The position numbers and the translations under genes are program-made. The notes beneath the pieces are model-generated. The model was not told the origin of the DNA. It made no database searches and was given only the letters and a program-made list of their open reading frames with translations. Positions 24,959 to 32,600 of a stretch of 37,800 nt of DNA are shown one piece after another; the stretch's first letter is position 1, and each line of letters starts with the position of its first letter. Where the stretch lies: assembly GCF_020829445.1 (NCBI RefSeq), contig NZ_JAIVFV010000062.1, positions 1 through 37,800 of the forward strand. Reading direction: 5' to 3'. Source of the stretch: Nostoc sp. CHAB 5836. Lineage in GTDB: Bacteria > Cyanobacteriota > Cyanobacteriia > Cyanobacteriales > Nostocaceae.

Positions 24959-25492
24959 GTGCCCCTGAGAGTTGAACTATATGTAGAGGAGTATTTTTAT
25001 GAGTTGTCCCCAACAACATCTCTAAAGATTGGCGACACTCAAGCCCGAATTACTCCTGAAACTTGGGAAAACTGGTTTAATAAGTGGTTGGAAATACTTT
25101 ACCCTCAGATTCCGCCAGCGCCCAGTTATGAAATCGGTCTGCGTTTGACAGATGACTCGCAAATTCAAGAACTCAATGCTCAGTATCGTCAACAAGATAA
25201 GCCTACAGACGTTTTAGCCTTTGCTGCTTTGGAGGTGAATGTTCCTCAAAACGAAGAAATGCTGATCTCTGTACCATTATATCTAGGTGATATTATTGTT
25301 TCTGTAGATACAGCACAACGTCAAGCTCAACAACAAGAACACACTTTACCAACTGAGCTAGCTTGGTTAGCTGCTCACGGTTTATTGCACCTGTTGGGCT
25401 GGGATCATCCTGATGAACAAAGTTTGGGGCGAATGTTAGAACAGCAAGTGAGATTGCTGAATGCTATAGGTATTGCTGTTGACTTCCAATAG
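24959..25492 (+). CDS. ybeY: Endoribonuclease YbeY (rRNA maturation factor)
   Basis: YbeY is a zinc-dependent endoribonuclease that takes part in 16S rRNA 3' maturation and ribosome quality control. The zinc-binding motif H-x3-H-x5-H is present as HGLLHLLGWDH (about residues 140-150). DKPTDVLAFAALE precedes it and is also conserved. The start is GTG at 24959-24961, with AGGAG five bases upstream. It has 177 residues, which is normal for the family. It is the second gene of the DUF3285-ybeY-dgkA-trpG-MBL run. Confidence 0.95.
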   Translation: MPLRVELYVEEYFYELSPTTSLKIGDTQARITPETWENWFNKWLEILYPQIPPAPSYEIGLRLTDDSQIQELNAQYRQQDKPTDVLAFAALEVNVPQNEEMLISVPLYLGDIIVSVDTAQRQAQQQEHTLPTELAWLAAHGLLHLLGWDHPDEQSLGRMLEQQVRLLNAIGIAVDFQ

Positions 25493-25645
25493 CAGTAGCT
25501 TGTGTATATCTTAATGTTAATTTTGGGTAATACTTTTATAATACTTCTGTTGAAAATTGCTTAAAGATTGCCTGAAAGTTAATTGCGCCATTAATATTGG
25601 CGAATATTCCCACTGTAGCAACTCTATTCTTTTGTTTTTAAGTCT

Positions 25646-26101
25646 ATGTCCCAAAAAATTTCTCCATCACCAACACCCACCTCGTTTCAAACACTGGTGT
25701 CTGACGAACGGGAATTATCCTGGAAAGTGGCCTCTAATTTATTTATTAGTTTTAAATATGCCTGGGCTGGAATCAGCTATAGTTTTCAAACTCAACGTAA
25801 TTTTCGCATTCACATAAGTGTTTGTGCAATGGCGATCGCTTTAAGCGTTTTTTTGCATCTGCAAGCAGTAGAAATAGCGGTGATTGGTATAACTAGTGGT
25901 TTAGTTTTGGCATTAGAGTTACTCAATACAGCGATCGAGTCACTGGTGGACTTAACTGTTAAGCAGACATACCATGAGTTGGCAAAAATTGCTAAAGATT
26001 GTGCAGCAGGTGCAGTGCTGATCTCTGCTTTGGTAGCAGTGCTGGTAGCTGGTATCTTATTGTTGCCCCCTCTGGTAAAGTTAATTATATCGGCTTTGTA
26101 G
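25646..26101 (+). CDS. dgkA: Diacylglycerol kinase family protein
   Basis: This is a small integral membrane kinase of the prokaryotic DgkA family, which phosphorylates diacylglycerol or undecaprenol with ATP. The conserved signature ALELLNTAIESLVD and the following AKDCAAGAVLISALVAVLVA are present, along with three membrane helices. It has 151 residues; the N-terminal 45 residues form a polar extension common in cyanobacteria. The start is ATG at 25646. It lies 153 bp after ybeY and 273 bp before trpG, an arrangement common in cyanobacteria. Substrate (lipid or undecaprenol) cannot be told from sequence. Confidence 0.93.
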   Translation: MSQKISPSPTPTSFQTLVSDERELSWKVASNLFISFKYAWAGISYSFQTQRNFRIHISVCAMAIALSVFLHLQAVEIAVIGITSGLVLALELLNTAIESLVDLTVKQTYHELAKIAKDCAAGAVLISALVAVLVAGILLLPPLVKLIISAL

Positions 26102-26374
26102 ACGTGATTTGCGATCGCCAAGTCACTCCCTAAGAGGATCACACCTTGTTTGATCGCCTTTGGAGAACATATTGAAAATTTAAACAGTGCGATGTCTAGG
26201 ACGGGCGTAGCTGCGGCGCTAAACATCCTGGGTAAAGAGTTACTTGGTAATCTTTGGGAAGTGGCTGGTCGTAAAGTAGCTGCTTTATATCTAAGTAAAG
26301 CGACGCAAATAGCATAAGATACTTGTCCATCCTTTTTGCAACTGATGAGTGGTAAAAACCAGGAGTGATGAGCT

Positions 26375-26974
26375 TTGATTATAGTTATCGACAATTACGA
26401 CAGTTTTACATATAATTTGGTGCAGTATCTGGGAGAATTGGCACCACAGTTCCCAGTAGCAGATGATATTAAAGTTTTTCGTAACGACAAGATATCCATA
26501 GATGAGATTCGGGCATTAAAGCCAGAAGCCGTGGTTATTTCTCCTGGGCCTGGTCGCCCGGAAGATGCTGGCATTTCTTTAAAATTGATTGAACAGCTAG
26601 GACAAAATTTACCAATCTTGGGTGTCTGTTTGGGACATCAAAGCATTGGTCAAGTATTCGGTGCTAAAATAATTCCGGCTCCAGAGTTGATGCATGGCAA
26701 AACCTCTCAGGTGTCTCACAGTGGAGTGGGGGTTTTCCGAGGATTAGAAAATCCTTTAACCGCCACCAGATATCATAGTTTGGTAATCGAACGTGAGACT
26801 TGCCCAGATGTGTTAGAAATCACCGCTTGGGTTGAAGATAACACCATTATGGGAGTGCGACACCGGAACTATCCTCACATTCAGGGCGTCCAGTTTCATC
26901 CAGAGAGTGTCCTGACATCTTCAGGAAAACAGTTATTGCGAAATTTTCTCCAACAGTTACAGTCAAGAGCATAA
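26375..26974 (+). CDS. trpG: Glutamine amidotransferase, anthranilate/aminodeoxychorismate synthase component II
   Basis: The 199-residue class I glutaminase delivers ammonia to the chorismate-using subunit TrpE or PabB. The catalytic Cys is in ILGVCLGHQSIGQVFG (about 74-90) and the catalytic His and Glu in VQFHPESVLT (about 170-179). The N-terminus IIVIDNYDSFTYNLVQYLG is typical. The start is TTG at 26375-26377, supported by an AGGAG Shine-Dalgarno 10 bases upstream and by the conserved N-terminal strand. It may serve both tryptophan and folate pathways, as in many bacteria with a single copy. The next gene begins 3 bp after its stop. Confidence 0.94.
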   Translation: MIIVIDNYDSFTYNLVQYLGELAPQFPVADDIKVFRNDKISIDEIRALKPEAVVISPGPGRPEDAGISLKLIEQLGQNLPILGVCLGHQSIGQVFGAKIIPAPELMHGKTSQVSHSGVGVFRGLENPLTATRYHSLVIERETCPDVLEITAWVEDNTIMGVRHRNYPHIQGVQFHPESVLTSSGKQLLRNFLQQLQSRA

Positions 26975-26977
26975 TTA

Positions 26978-27745
26978 ATGAAACGACGACAGTTGATGGC
27001 CTATGCTGGGGCGGGGTTGGTAACAGCTTTGCTTACTACCTTGGGTTCTGAATCTCAAGCTGACGCACAATCTAGCGGTTTATCAGTTCAGTGGTTGGGT
27101 CATACTTGCTTTCTTTTTACTGGTGGCGGTGCGAAAATTCTGGTAAATCCGTTTCGGGCGGTCGGCTGTACTGCTGGGTATCGTCCACCGAAAGTTGCAG
27201 CAGATTTGGTACTAATTAGTAGCCAACTTCTGGATGAAGGTGCTGTGGACATACTACCGGGAAATGCAAAACTCATTTACGAACCCGGAGTTTACGAGTT
27301 CAAAGGCATTAAGTTCCAAGGAATTGCCATAGACCACGATCGCAAAGGTGGTAAGCAGTTTGGTTCAAATACTGCTTGGAGTTGGAAGCAAAGCGGAATT
27401 AATATTTTACACTTAGGGGGAGCTGCTGCACCCATTTCCATTGAGCAAAAAATCCTCATGGGGCGTCCCGATGTGCTATTTATTCCAGTGGGTGGTAGTG
27501 CAAAAGCCTACAATGCTCAGGAAGCAAAGCAGGCCGTTGAGGTATTAAATCCCAAGCTAGTAATTCCCACCCATTACCGGACACAAGCCGCCGATGCTGC
27601 TGCGTGCGACATTTTGCCACTCGACGATTTTCTAACGTTAATGCAAGGAATAACAGTGCGGCGTAGCAGCACAGATACTATTTCCATTAACCCTAAAGAT
27701 TTGCCGGAAAATAGCGTAATTCAGGTTTTGAGTTACAAATTTTGA
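26978..27745 (+). CDS. MBL-fold protein with degenerate metal site, Tat/Sec signal
   Basis: The 255-residue protein opens with MKRRQLMAYAGAGLVTALLT, a twin-arginine-like signal. It then follows the UlaG/UPF0173 type of metallo-beta-lactamase fold: VQWLGHTCFLF, ILVNPF, NILHLGG, VLFIPVGGSAKAYNAQEA and NPKLVIPTHY. The metal-binding HxHxDH is absent: the equivalent position reads LVLISSQLLDEGAVD. The HLGD Asp is also replaced (HLGG). It is therefore probably not an active metallohydrolase of the usual type. It starts 3 bp after trpG, so translational coupling is likely, though the link may be fortuitous. Confidence 0.85.
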   Translation: MKRRQLMAYAGAGLVTALLTTLGSESQADAQSSGLSVQWLGHTCFLFTGGGAKILVNPFRAVGCTAGYRPPKVAADLVLISSQLLDEGAVDILPGNAKLIYEPGVYEFKGIKFQGIAIDHDRKGGKQFGSNTAWSWKQSGINILHLGGAAAPISIEQKILMGRPDVLFIPVGGSAKAYNAQEAKQAVEVLNPKLVIPTHYRTQAADAAACDILPLDDFLTLMQGITVRRSSTDTISINPKDLPENSVIQVLSYKF

Positions 27746-27776
27746 TGAGCAATTGAATGAACCCTGTTTCTAGCTT

Positions 27777-29000
27777 TTAGAACGTATACCACTCTGGGGT
27801 AAGCTTATCTGGGTCGCTGATGGGAGTCTCAACAGCTGTCGTCTCATTGATAGTCCAAATGTTGTCTGCACCTGCTGTCTGATCACGCCAGTAGATGTCG
27901 GTCTTACCATCGCCGTTGAAGTCGCCGAGGGATGGTGTCAAGGCCGCGCTATTAGTTGGTAAGAAAGCTTCAGTAGCAACTGTCGTACCATTCATCAACC
28001 AAGCGGTGTTCGCGCCTGTGGTTCCATTGTGCCAGAAGATATCGGTTTTACCATCGCCGTTGAAATCACCAATTTTAGAAGTCCAGGCTGAGTCAAGTGT
28101 GCCCAAAGCACCTTCTGTGACTAAGATACCATTCATCGTCCAAACCTTGTTCTCACCTGTTTGAGCGTTTCTCCACAGCAGGTCAGTGCTTAAATCACCG
28201 TTGAAATCGCCAACGCTATAAGTCCAGGCTGCGTCTTGTGATTGGAGCGCAAATTCACTCTTTTGCGTACCATCCATAAACCAAACGTTGTTATCGCCTG
28301 TTGTCTGATTGCGCCAGAAAATGTCACTCTTGCCATTGCCGTCGAAATCAACAATGGTAGGAGTTAGTGCTGCGTCTGTAGGGTCTAGAACAGTTGCATT
28401 CAGAACGGTAGTACCATCCATCTGCCAAATAGCGTTCTCACCAGTTTGATTATTATGCCAGAAGATATCGGTTTTGCGATCGCCATTGAAATCGCCAATC
28501 TGAGGATTCCAGGCTCCGTCAACGCTAGTTAGAGAAGCCGCAGTACCAACTCTGGTACCATCCATCAACACAATGCTATTCTCGCCGGTTGTCTTATTGC
28601 GTAATAAGAAATCGGTTTTGCTATCATTGTTGAAATCGGCAATTTTGTAATCATAGGCGGTTAGGTCAAATTGACCCAAAGAACCCTGTTCAACAACTCT
28701 TGTCCCATCCATTAGGCGAACGATAATTTCACCAGTTTGGGTATTGACCCAAAGTTTATCCGTTTTGCCATCACCGTTAAAGTCAGGAACAATTGCCGCA
28801 CTGGTTAAGTAAGGATTAGGATTGGGATTTGCTGACAATAGTGCAGATTGTTGCGGTTTAAAGGAGCTGCTGCTCCTAAAAGGTGAAAGAGAATTTAGAG
28901 TATTTGGATTATCTAGAGGAGATGCTAATGCTTGTATTTTTAGCGAAGTTTCTGTCCATTGCGCATTCAAAGGGTTTGAAGTAATTTCAGTTCCAGGCAT
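27777..29000 (-). CDS. FG-GAP/VCBS seven-bladed propeller protein
   Basis: The 407-residue protein has seven repeats, each with a calcium-binding DFNGDGKTD-type loop (DFNGDGKTDKLW, DFNNDSKTDFLL, DFNGDRKTDIFW, DFDGNGKSDIFW, DFNGDLSTDLLW, DFNGDGKTDIFW, DFNGDGKTDIYW). Each repeat also has a TGENxxWxMDGT stretch. This predicts an integrin-alpha-like seven-bladed propeller. The N-terminal 70 residues are polar and Ser/Asn-rich and show no clear signal peptide, so export would need another route. The substrate is unknown. The start is ATG at 28998-29000. Confidence 0.9.
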   Translation of the reverse strand: MPGTEITSNPLNAQWTETSLKIQALASPLDNPNTLNSLSPFRSSSSFKPQQSALLSANPNPNPYLTSAAIVPDFNGDGKTDKLWVNTQTGEIIVRLMDGTRVVEQGSLGQFDLTAYDYKIADFNNDSKTDFLLRNKTTGENSIVLMDGTRVGTAASLTSVDGAWNPQIGDFNGDRKTDIFWHNNQTGENAIWQMDGTTVLNATVLDPTDAALTPTIVDFDGNGKSDIFWRNQTTGDNNVWFMDGTQKSEFALQSQDAAWTYSVGDFNGDLSTDLLWRNAQTGENKVWTMNGILVTEGALGTLDSAWTSKIGDFNGDGKTDIFWHNGTTGANTAWLMNGTTVATEAFLPTNSAALTPSLGDFNGDGKTDIYWRDQTAGADNIWTINETTAVETPISDPDKLTPEWYTF

Positions 29001-29250
29001 GGTATGTTTTTATGATTGGCTGTAATATTTTTTTAACTGTTTTTGATATTCTCTTTCTGTAACCGAATAACATTTACTAGGTTTTCCAGATTTCTTCATA
29101 ACTATTTTTTCTTTCTTAATGTCATTATTTGAAGATAAATATCATTGTTTTTAAACTGTTTCTATAAAAGTTTCAAGTTCTATACAAGCAACTTCAAAAA
29201 AAAATGTGTTTGATATATAGCAGTTCGATTTTATTGATGAACAAAATTAA

Positions 29251-29328
29251 GTAGGGTGCCTTTCGCGTAACGCACCCTACGTATCTTTTCAAAAATCAAG
29301 AGGTTTTCCAGATGACCTGAATTGTCAG
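29251..29328. repeat. Hairpin repeat and partial copy of the 24233-24639 element end
   Basis: The 443-bp gap 29001-29443 holds no gene. GTAGGGTGC and GCACCCTAC arms form a hairpin at 29251-29280, a common cyanobacterial repeat. At 29300-29328, GAGGTTTTCCAGATGACCTG followed by AATTGTCAG is the reverse complement of the left end of the inserted element at 24233. The matching other end is not visible. Confidence 0.6.
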
Positions 29329-29443
29329 AAACAAATATTGGTTAAAATAACATAACATTAACAACTATTAAGAGGCACGATCTGTGCATCCTCTAGTTGT
29401 GAGCAGCGTAAAATAACACAATACTTTCATAAATACATTAGCT

Positions 29444-30760
29444 ATGCAAGCAGAATATCGGCAGCGTCGTGAGCAATTAATGGCAAAAATTGGTGATGGT
29501 ACAGCCATTTTTCGCAGTGCGCCAATGGCAGTGATGCACAACGATGTCGAGTATGTTTATCGTCAAGACAGTGATTTTTTCTACCTGACAGGCTTGAACG
29601 AACCACAGGCCGTTGCCGTGTTAGCGCCACATCATTCAGAACATCGGTTTGTGCTATTTGTCCAACCGAAGGATCGGGAAAAGGAAGTATGGACTGGCTA
29701 TCTTTGTGGAGTAGATGCAGCCAAGGAAATTTATGGTGCTGATGAAGCTTACCCGATTAGCGAGTTAGATGAAAAGTTACCGCAGTATTTGGAAAAAGCC
29801 AGCCGCATTTACTATCACTTAGGACGCGATCGCACTTTTAATGACCAAATCTTGGGACATTATCAAAGTTTACTGCGGACTTATCCGAAGCGCGGTACGG
29901 GGCCGATCGCCATTGAAGATACTGGCCCTGTCCTCAATAGCATGAGACTAATCAAAAGTGAAGCTGAGTTGGAATTGATGCGTCAAGCAGTCGCGATCGC
30001 CACTGAGGCACACAATTACGGTCAAAAAATCGCCGCACCCGGACGTTATGAGTATGAAATACAGGCGGAGATGGAACGCATCTTTCGAGTGCGGGGTGGG
30101 TTAGGGCCGGCTTATCCTTCCATTGTGGCTTCGGGTGTGAATGCTTGCGTACTGCACTATATTGAAAATAATCGTCAAATGCAGGATGGAGAATTACTGC
30201 TAATTGATGCCGGTTGTGCCTACGGTTATTACAACTCCGATATTACCCGGACATTTCCTGTGGGGGGTAAGTTCACGCCAGAACAAAAGATACTGTATGA
30301 AATTGTTTTGGAGGCGCAAAAACAAGCGATCGCTCAAGTGCAACCAGGTAATCCCTTCAAATTAGTTCATGATACAGCAGTGCGCGTCCTCACCGAAGGT
30401 TTAGTCGAGCTTGGCATTCTCAAAGGTGAAATTGATAAGTTAATTGAAGAAGAAAAATATAAGCCATATTATATGCATCGCACCAGTCATTGGTTAGGTT
30501 TGGATGTCCATGATGTCGGGGTTTACCAGCACGGAGAAGACAAACCACAGATTTTGCAACCAGGTCAAATTTTGACAGTGGAACCGGGACTATATATAGT
30601 GCCAGATACTAAATTAGCAGAAGACCAGCCAGAGACAGATCCTCGATGGGTTGGCATTGGCATTCGGATTGAGGATGATGTGTTAGTTACACCTGGCGGA
30701 CATGAGGTATTAACTGCGGGGGTTCCCAAAGCAGTAGATGAAATAGAAAAGTCAACCTGA
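29444..30760 (+). CDS. pepP: Xaa-Pro aminopeptidase (M24B, AMP_N plus pita-bread fold)
   Basis: The enzyme removes N-terminal residues next to proline using a dinuclear metal site. The N-terminal AMP_N domain (about 1-135) includes YVYRQDSDFFYLTGLNEPQA. The catalytic domain then supplies the metal ligands: Asp-Asp in LLIDAGCAYGYYNSDITRTF, His in HRTSHWLGLDVHD, Glu in LTVEPGLYI and Glu in IGIRIEDDVLVT. With 438 residues the protein is full length. It starts at ATG 29444. A MITE-like element lies 64 bp after the stop. Confidence 0.95.
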   Translation: MQAEYRQRREQLMAKIGDGTAIFRSAPMAVMHNDVEYVYRQDSDFFYLTGLNEPQAVAVLAPHHSEHRFVLFVQPKDREKEVWTGYLCGVDAAKEIYGADEAYPISELDEKLPQYLEKASRIYYHLGRDRTFNDQILGHYQSLLRTYPKRGTGPIAIEDTGPVLNSMRLIKSEAELELMRQAVAIATEAHNYGQKIAAPGRYEYEIQAEMERIFRVRGGLGPAYPSIVASGVNACVLHYIENNRQMQDGELLLIDAGCAYGYYNSDITRTFPVGGKFTPEQKILYEIVLEAQKQAIAQVQPGNPFKLVHDTAVRVLTEGLVELGILKGEIDKLIEEEKYKPYYMHRTSHWLGLDVHDVGVYQHGEDKPQILQPGQILTVEPGLYIVPDTKLAEDQPETDPRWVGIGIRIEDDVLVTPGGHEVLTAGVPKAVDEIEKST

Positions 30761-30823
30761 CCAAGCCCCTTTGGCCCTAGAACAGGAATCAAATCAGATT
30801 CCGACATTTATAGTCGTAAAGCC

Positions 30824-31024
30824 TAAGTAGGTTGGCGCAATTAAAGTTAACTAGCTAAGGCTGTCATTTGTCATTTGTCATTTGTCATTTGTCATTTGTC
30901 ATTTGTCATTTGTCATTTGTCATTTGTCATTTGTCATTTGTCATTTGTCATTTGTCATTAGTAAGGGTTTTAAGCTTATTTACGTTTCGTAACATACTTG
31001 AATTTTTTCGCACCAACGTACTTA
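30824..31024 (-). mobile_element. MITE-like element, family A copy 4 (201 bp, expanded 7-mer)
   Basis: Read on the minus strand it matches the 131-bp copies, beginning TAAGTACGTTGGTGCGAA and ending TTGCGCCAACCTACTTA. The 7-mer TGTCATT (AATGACA on the minus strand) is repeated 14 times in a row at 30862-30959, against four in the other copies. The total length, 201, is exactly 131 plus 10 extra 7-mers. Confidence 0.85.
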
Positions 31025-31061
31025 CTTATGAGTTATAAGTTATGATTTATGAGTTTTATTT

Positions 31062-31095
31062 CTAACTCCCAACTCCTAACTCCTAACTCCTAACT
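31062..31095. repeat. 7-mer tandem repeat (AACTCCT)
   Basis: Four head-to-tail copies, with one variant, lie just before ftsW. It is the inverted counterpart of the array at 7546-7586. Confidence 0.7.
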
Positions 31096-31112
31096 TTTTA
31101 CCCATACTACTC

Positions 31113-32315
31113 GTGAATCTACGCCGCTTGATTCCAATTTTTGATAGTTCAGTCTCCAACTGGGCATTAGAAGCGCGGTTGTTGCGCTGGTTAACGTTGA
31201 TTTGGCTGTTTGTCGGCTTGATTATGCTATTTTCAGCATCCTATCCTGTGGCTGATGGCCGCCATAATGATGGGTTGTACTACTTTAAGCGTCAACTGCT
31301 TTGGGTCTTTGTTTCCTTAATCGGATTCAATATTATTGTTAATTTACCCTTGCAGAAAATTTTGGGACTATCCCATTGGTTTTTGTTGCTGTTTTTGGCG
31401 TTAATTTTTGTCACACTGATCCCAGGATTAGGAAAAAAGGCTTTTGATGCAGCGCGTTGGATTGCGATCGGGCCAATTCCGATTCAACCTTCAGAATTAA
31501 TTAAACCCTTTTTGGTGCTGCAAAGTGCGCGGCTTTTTGGTCAGTGGGAACGAATCAGTTGGCGGATTCGCTTGGCTTGGTTGGGTATTTTCGGTCTGGT
31601 ACTTCTAGGAATTCTTGCTCAACCTAACTTGAGTACAACAGCACTTTGCGGTATGACTATTTGGCTAATTGCTTTAGCAGGTGGTTTACCTTACAAGTAC
31701 CTGGGAGGGACAGCAATTGGTGGAGTAATGTTAGCAGTACTCAGTATTAGTATCAAAGAGTACCAGCGTAAGCGGGTGATGTCATTCATGAATCCTTGGG
31801 CGGATGCTACAGGAGATGGCTACCAGTTGGTGCAAAGTCTACTAGCTGTGGGTTCTGGTAGAACTTGGGGGTCTGGATTTGGGCTTTCTCAACAAAAGCT
31901 GTTTTATTTACCAATTCAGGATACTGATTTTATTTTTGCGGTGTTCGCTGAAGAATTTGGCTTTGTTGGCAGTATGGTGTTGTTAGCACTTTTAGCTACA
32001 TTCGCTACTCTGGGATTAATTGTGGCGCTGAAGGCTAAAAATACAGTACATCGATTGGTAGCGATCGGTGTGACGATTTTGATGGTAGGACAATCATTGC
32101 TCCACATTGGTGTTGCTACAGGTTCTCTACCGACTACGGGTTTACCTTTGCCTATGTTTAGTTATGGTGGTAATTCCATGATTGCTAGCTTAATAGGTGC
32201 TGGGTTGCTGATTCGGGTAGCACGCGAAAGTAGTGAAGCTGAGGTAGTACCGTTGCGAAAACCCCTGGTTGAAAATGGACGCAGACGCAGAGCTTTTTAT
32301 AAAAATAGGAATTGA
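31113..32315 (+). CDS. ftsW: Cell division protein FtsW (SEDS family)
   Basis: SEDS proteins are peptidoglycan glycosyltransferases; FtsW acts at the division septum. The 400-residue protein has about ten membrane helices and conserved features: RWIAIGPIPIQPSELIKP, IQDTDFIFAVFAEEFGFVG and LPTTGLPLPMFSYGGNSMIA near the C-terminus. The start is GTG at 31113-31115 with no clear Shine-Dalgarno; a tandem repeat occupies the 50 bases upstream. The C-terminus is basic. FtsW is preferred over RodA because of its extended cytosolic tail and overall resemblance to cyanobacterial FtsW, but this distinction is moderate. Confidence 0.9.
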   Translation: MNLRRLIPIFDSSVSNWALEARLLRWLTLIWLFVGLIMLFSASYPVADGRHNDGLYYFKRQLLWVFVSLIGFNIIVNLPLQKILGLSHWFLLLFLALIFVTLIPGLGKKAFDAARWIAIGPIPIQPSELIKPFLVLQSARLFGQWERISWRIRLAWLGIFGLVLLGILAQPNLSTTALCGMTIWLIALAGGLPYKYLGGTAIGGVMLAVLSISIKEYQRKRVMSFMNPWADATGDGYQLVQSLLAVGSGRTWGSGFGLSQQKLFYLPIQDTDFIFAVFAEEFGFVGSMVLLALLATFATLGLIVALKAKNTVHRLVAIGVTILMVGQSLLHIGVATGSLPTTGLPLPMFSYGGNSMIASLIGAGLLIRVARESSEAEVVPLRKPLVENGRRRRAFYKNRN

Positions 32316-32487
32316 GCTAGTGGTCTGTCTCGTTCAATTTGGGGGATAAGAGAACGAACCGCAAAGCACGCAAAGAAGGAAAGAAGAGAAATGGAAATTT
32401 GATTTATCTATCAGAATTAATGCGATAAATCACTAGACATCTTTTGGCGATCGCGAATGAAGTTAGAGAGCATTTGCGGCAATTTGA

Positions 32488-32590
32488 AAGCTAAAGTCTA
32501 CTTCAGTAGACTAAAAATTTTTCCGATTATTTAGTCATCTTTTAGATGACTTGAGCTATCAGCAAGGAACTTCAGTTCCTTGCGGGACTT
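32488..32590. repeat. Triple hairpin repeat
   Basis: Three successive near-perfect stems lie between two convergent genes: AGTCTACT-TC-AGTAGACT, AGTCATCT-TTT-AGATGACT and AAGGAACT-TC-AGTTCCTT. No gene lies in 32316-32600. The stems resemble the palindromes near 72-176 and may serve as terminators or as a selfish repeat. Confidence 0.6.
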
Positions 32591-32600
32591 TCACGCTTAG

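Noticed and set aside
30862..30959. Fourteen identical 7-mers, superficially like a CRISPR or satellite
   Set aside because: The unit is only 7 bp with no spacers and lies inside a transposon-like element; it is a short tandem repeat.
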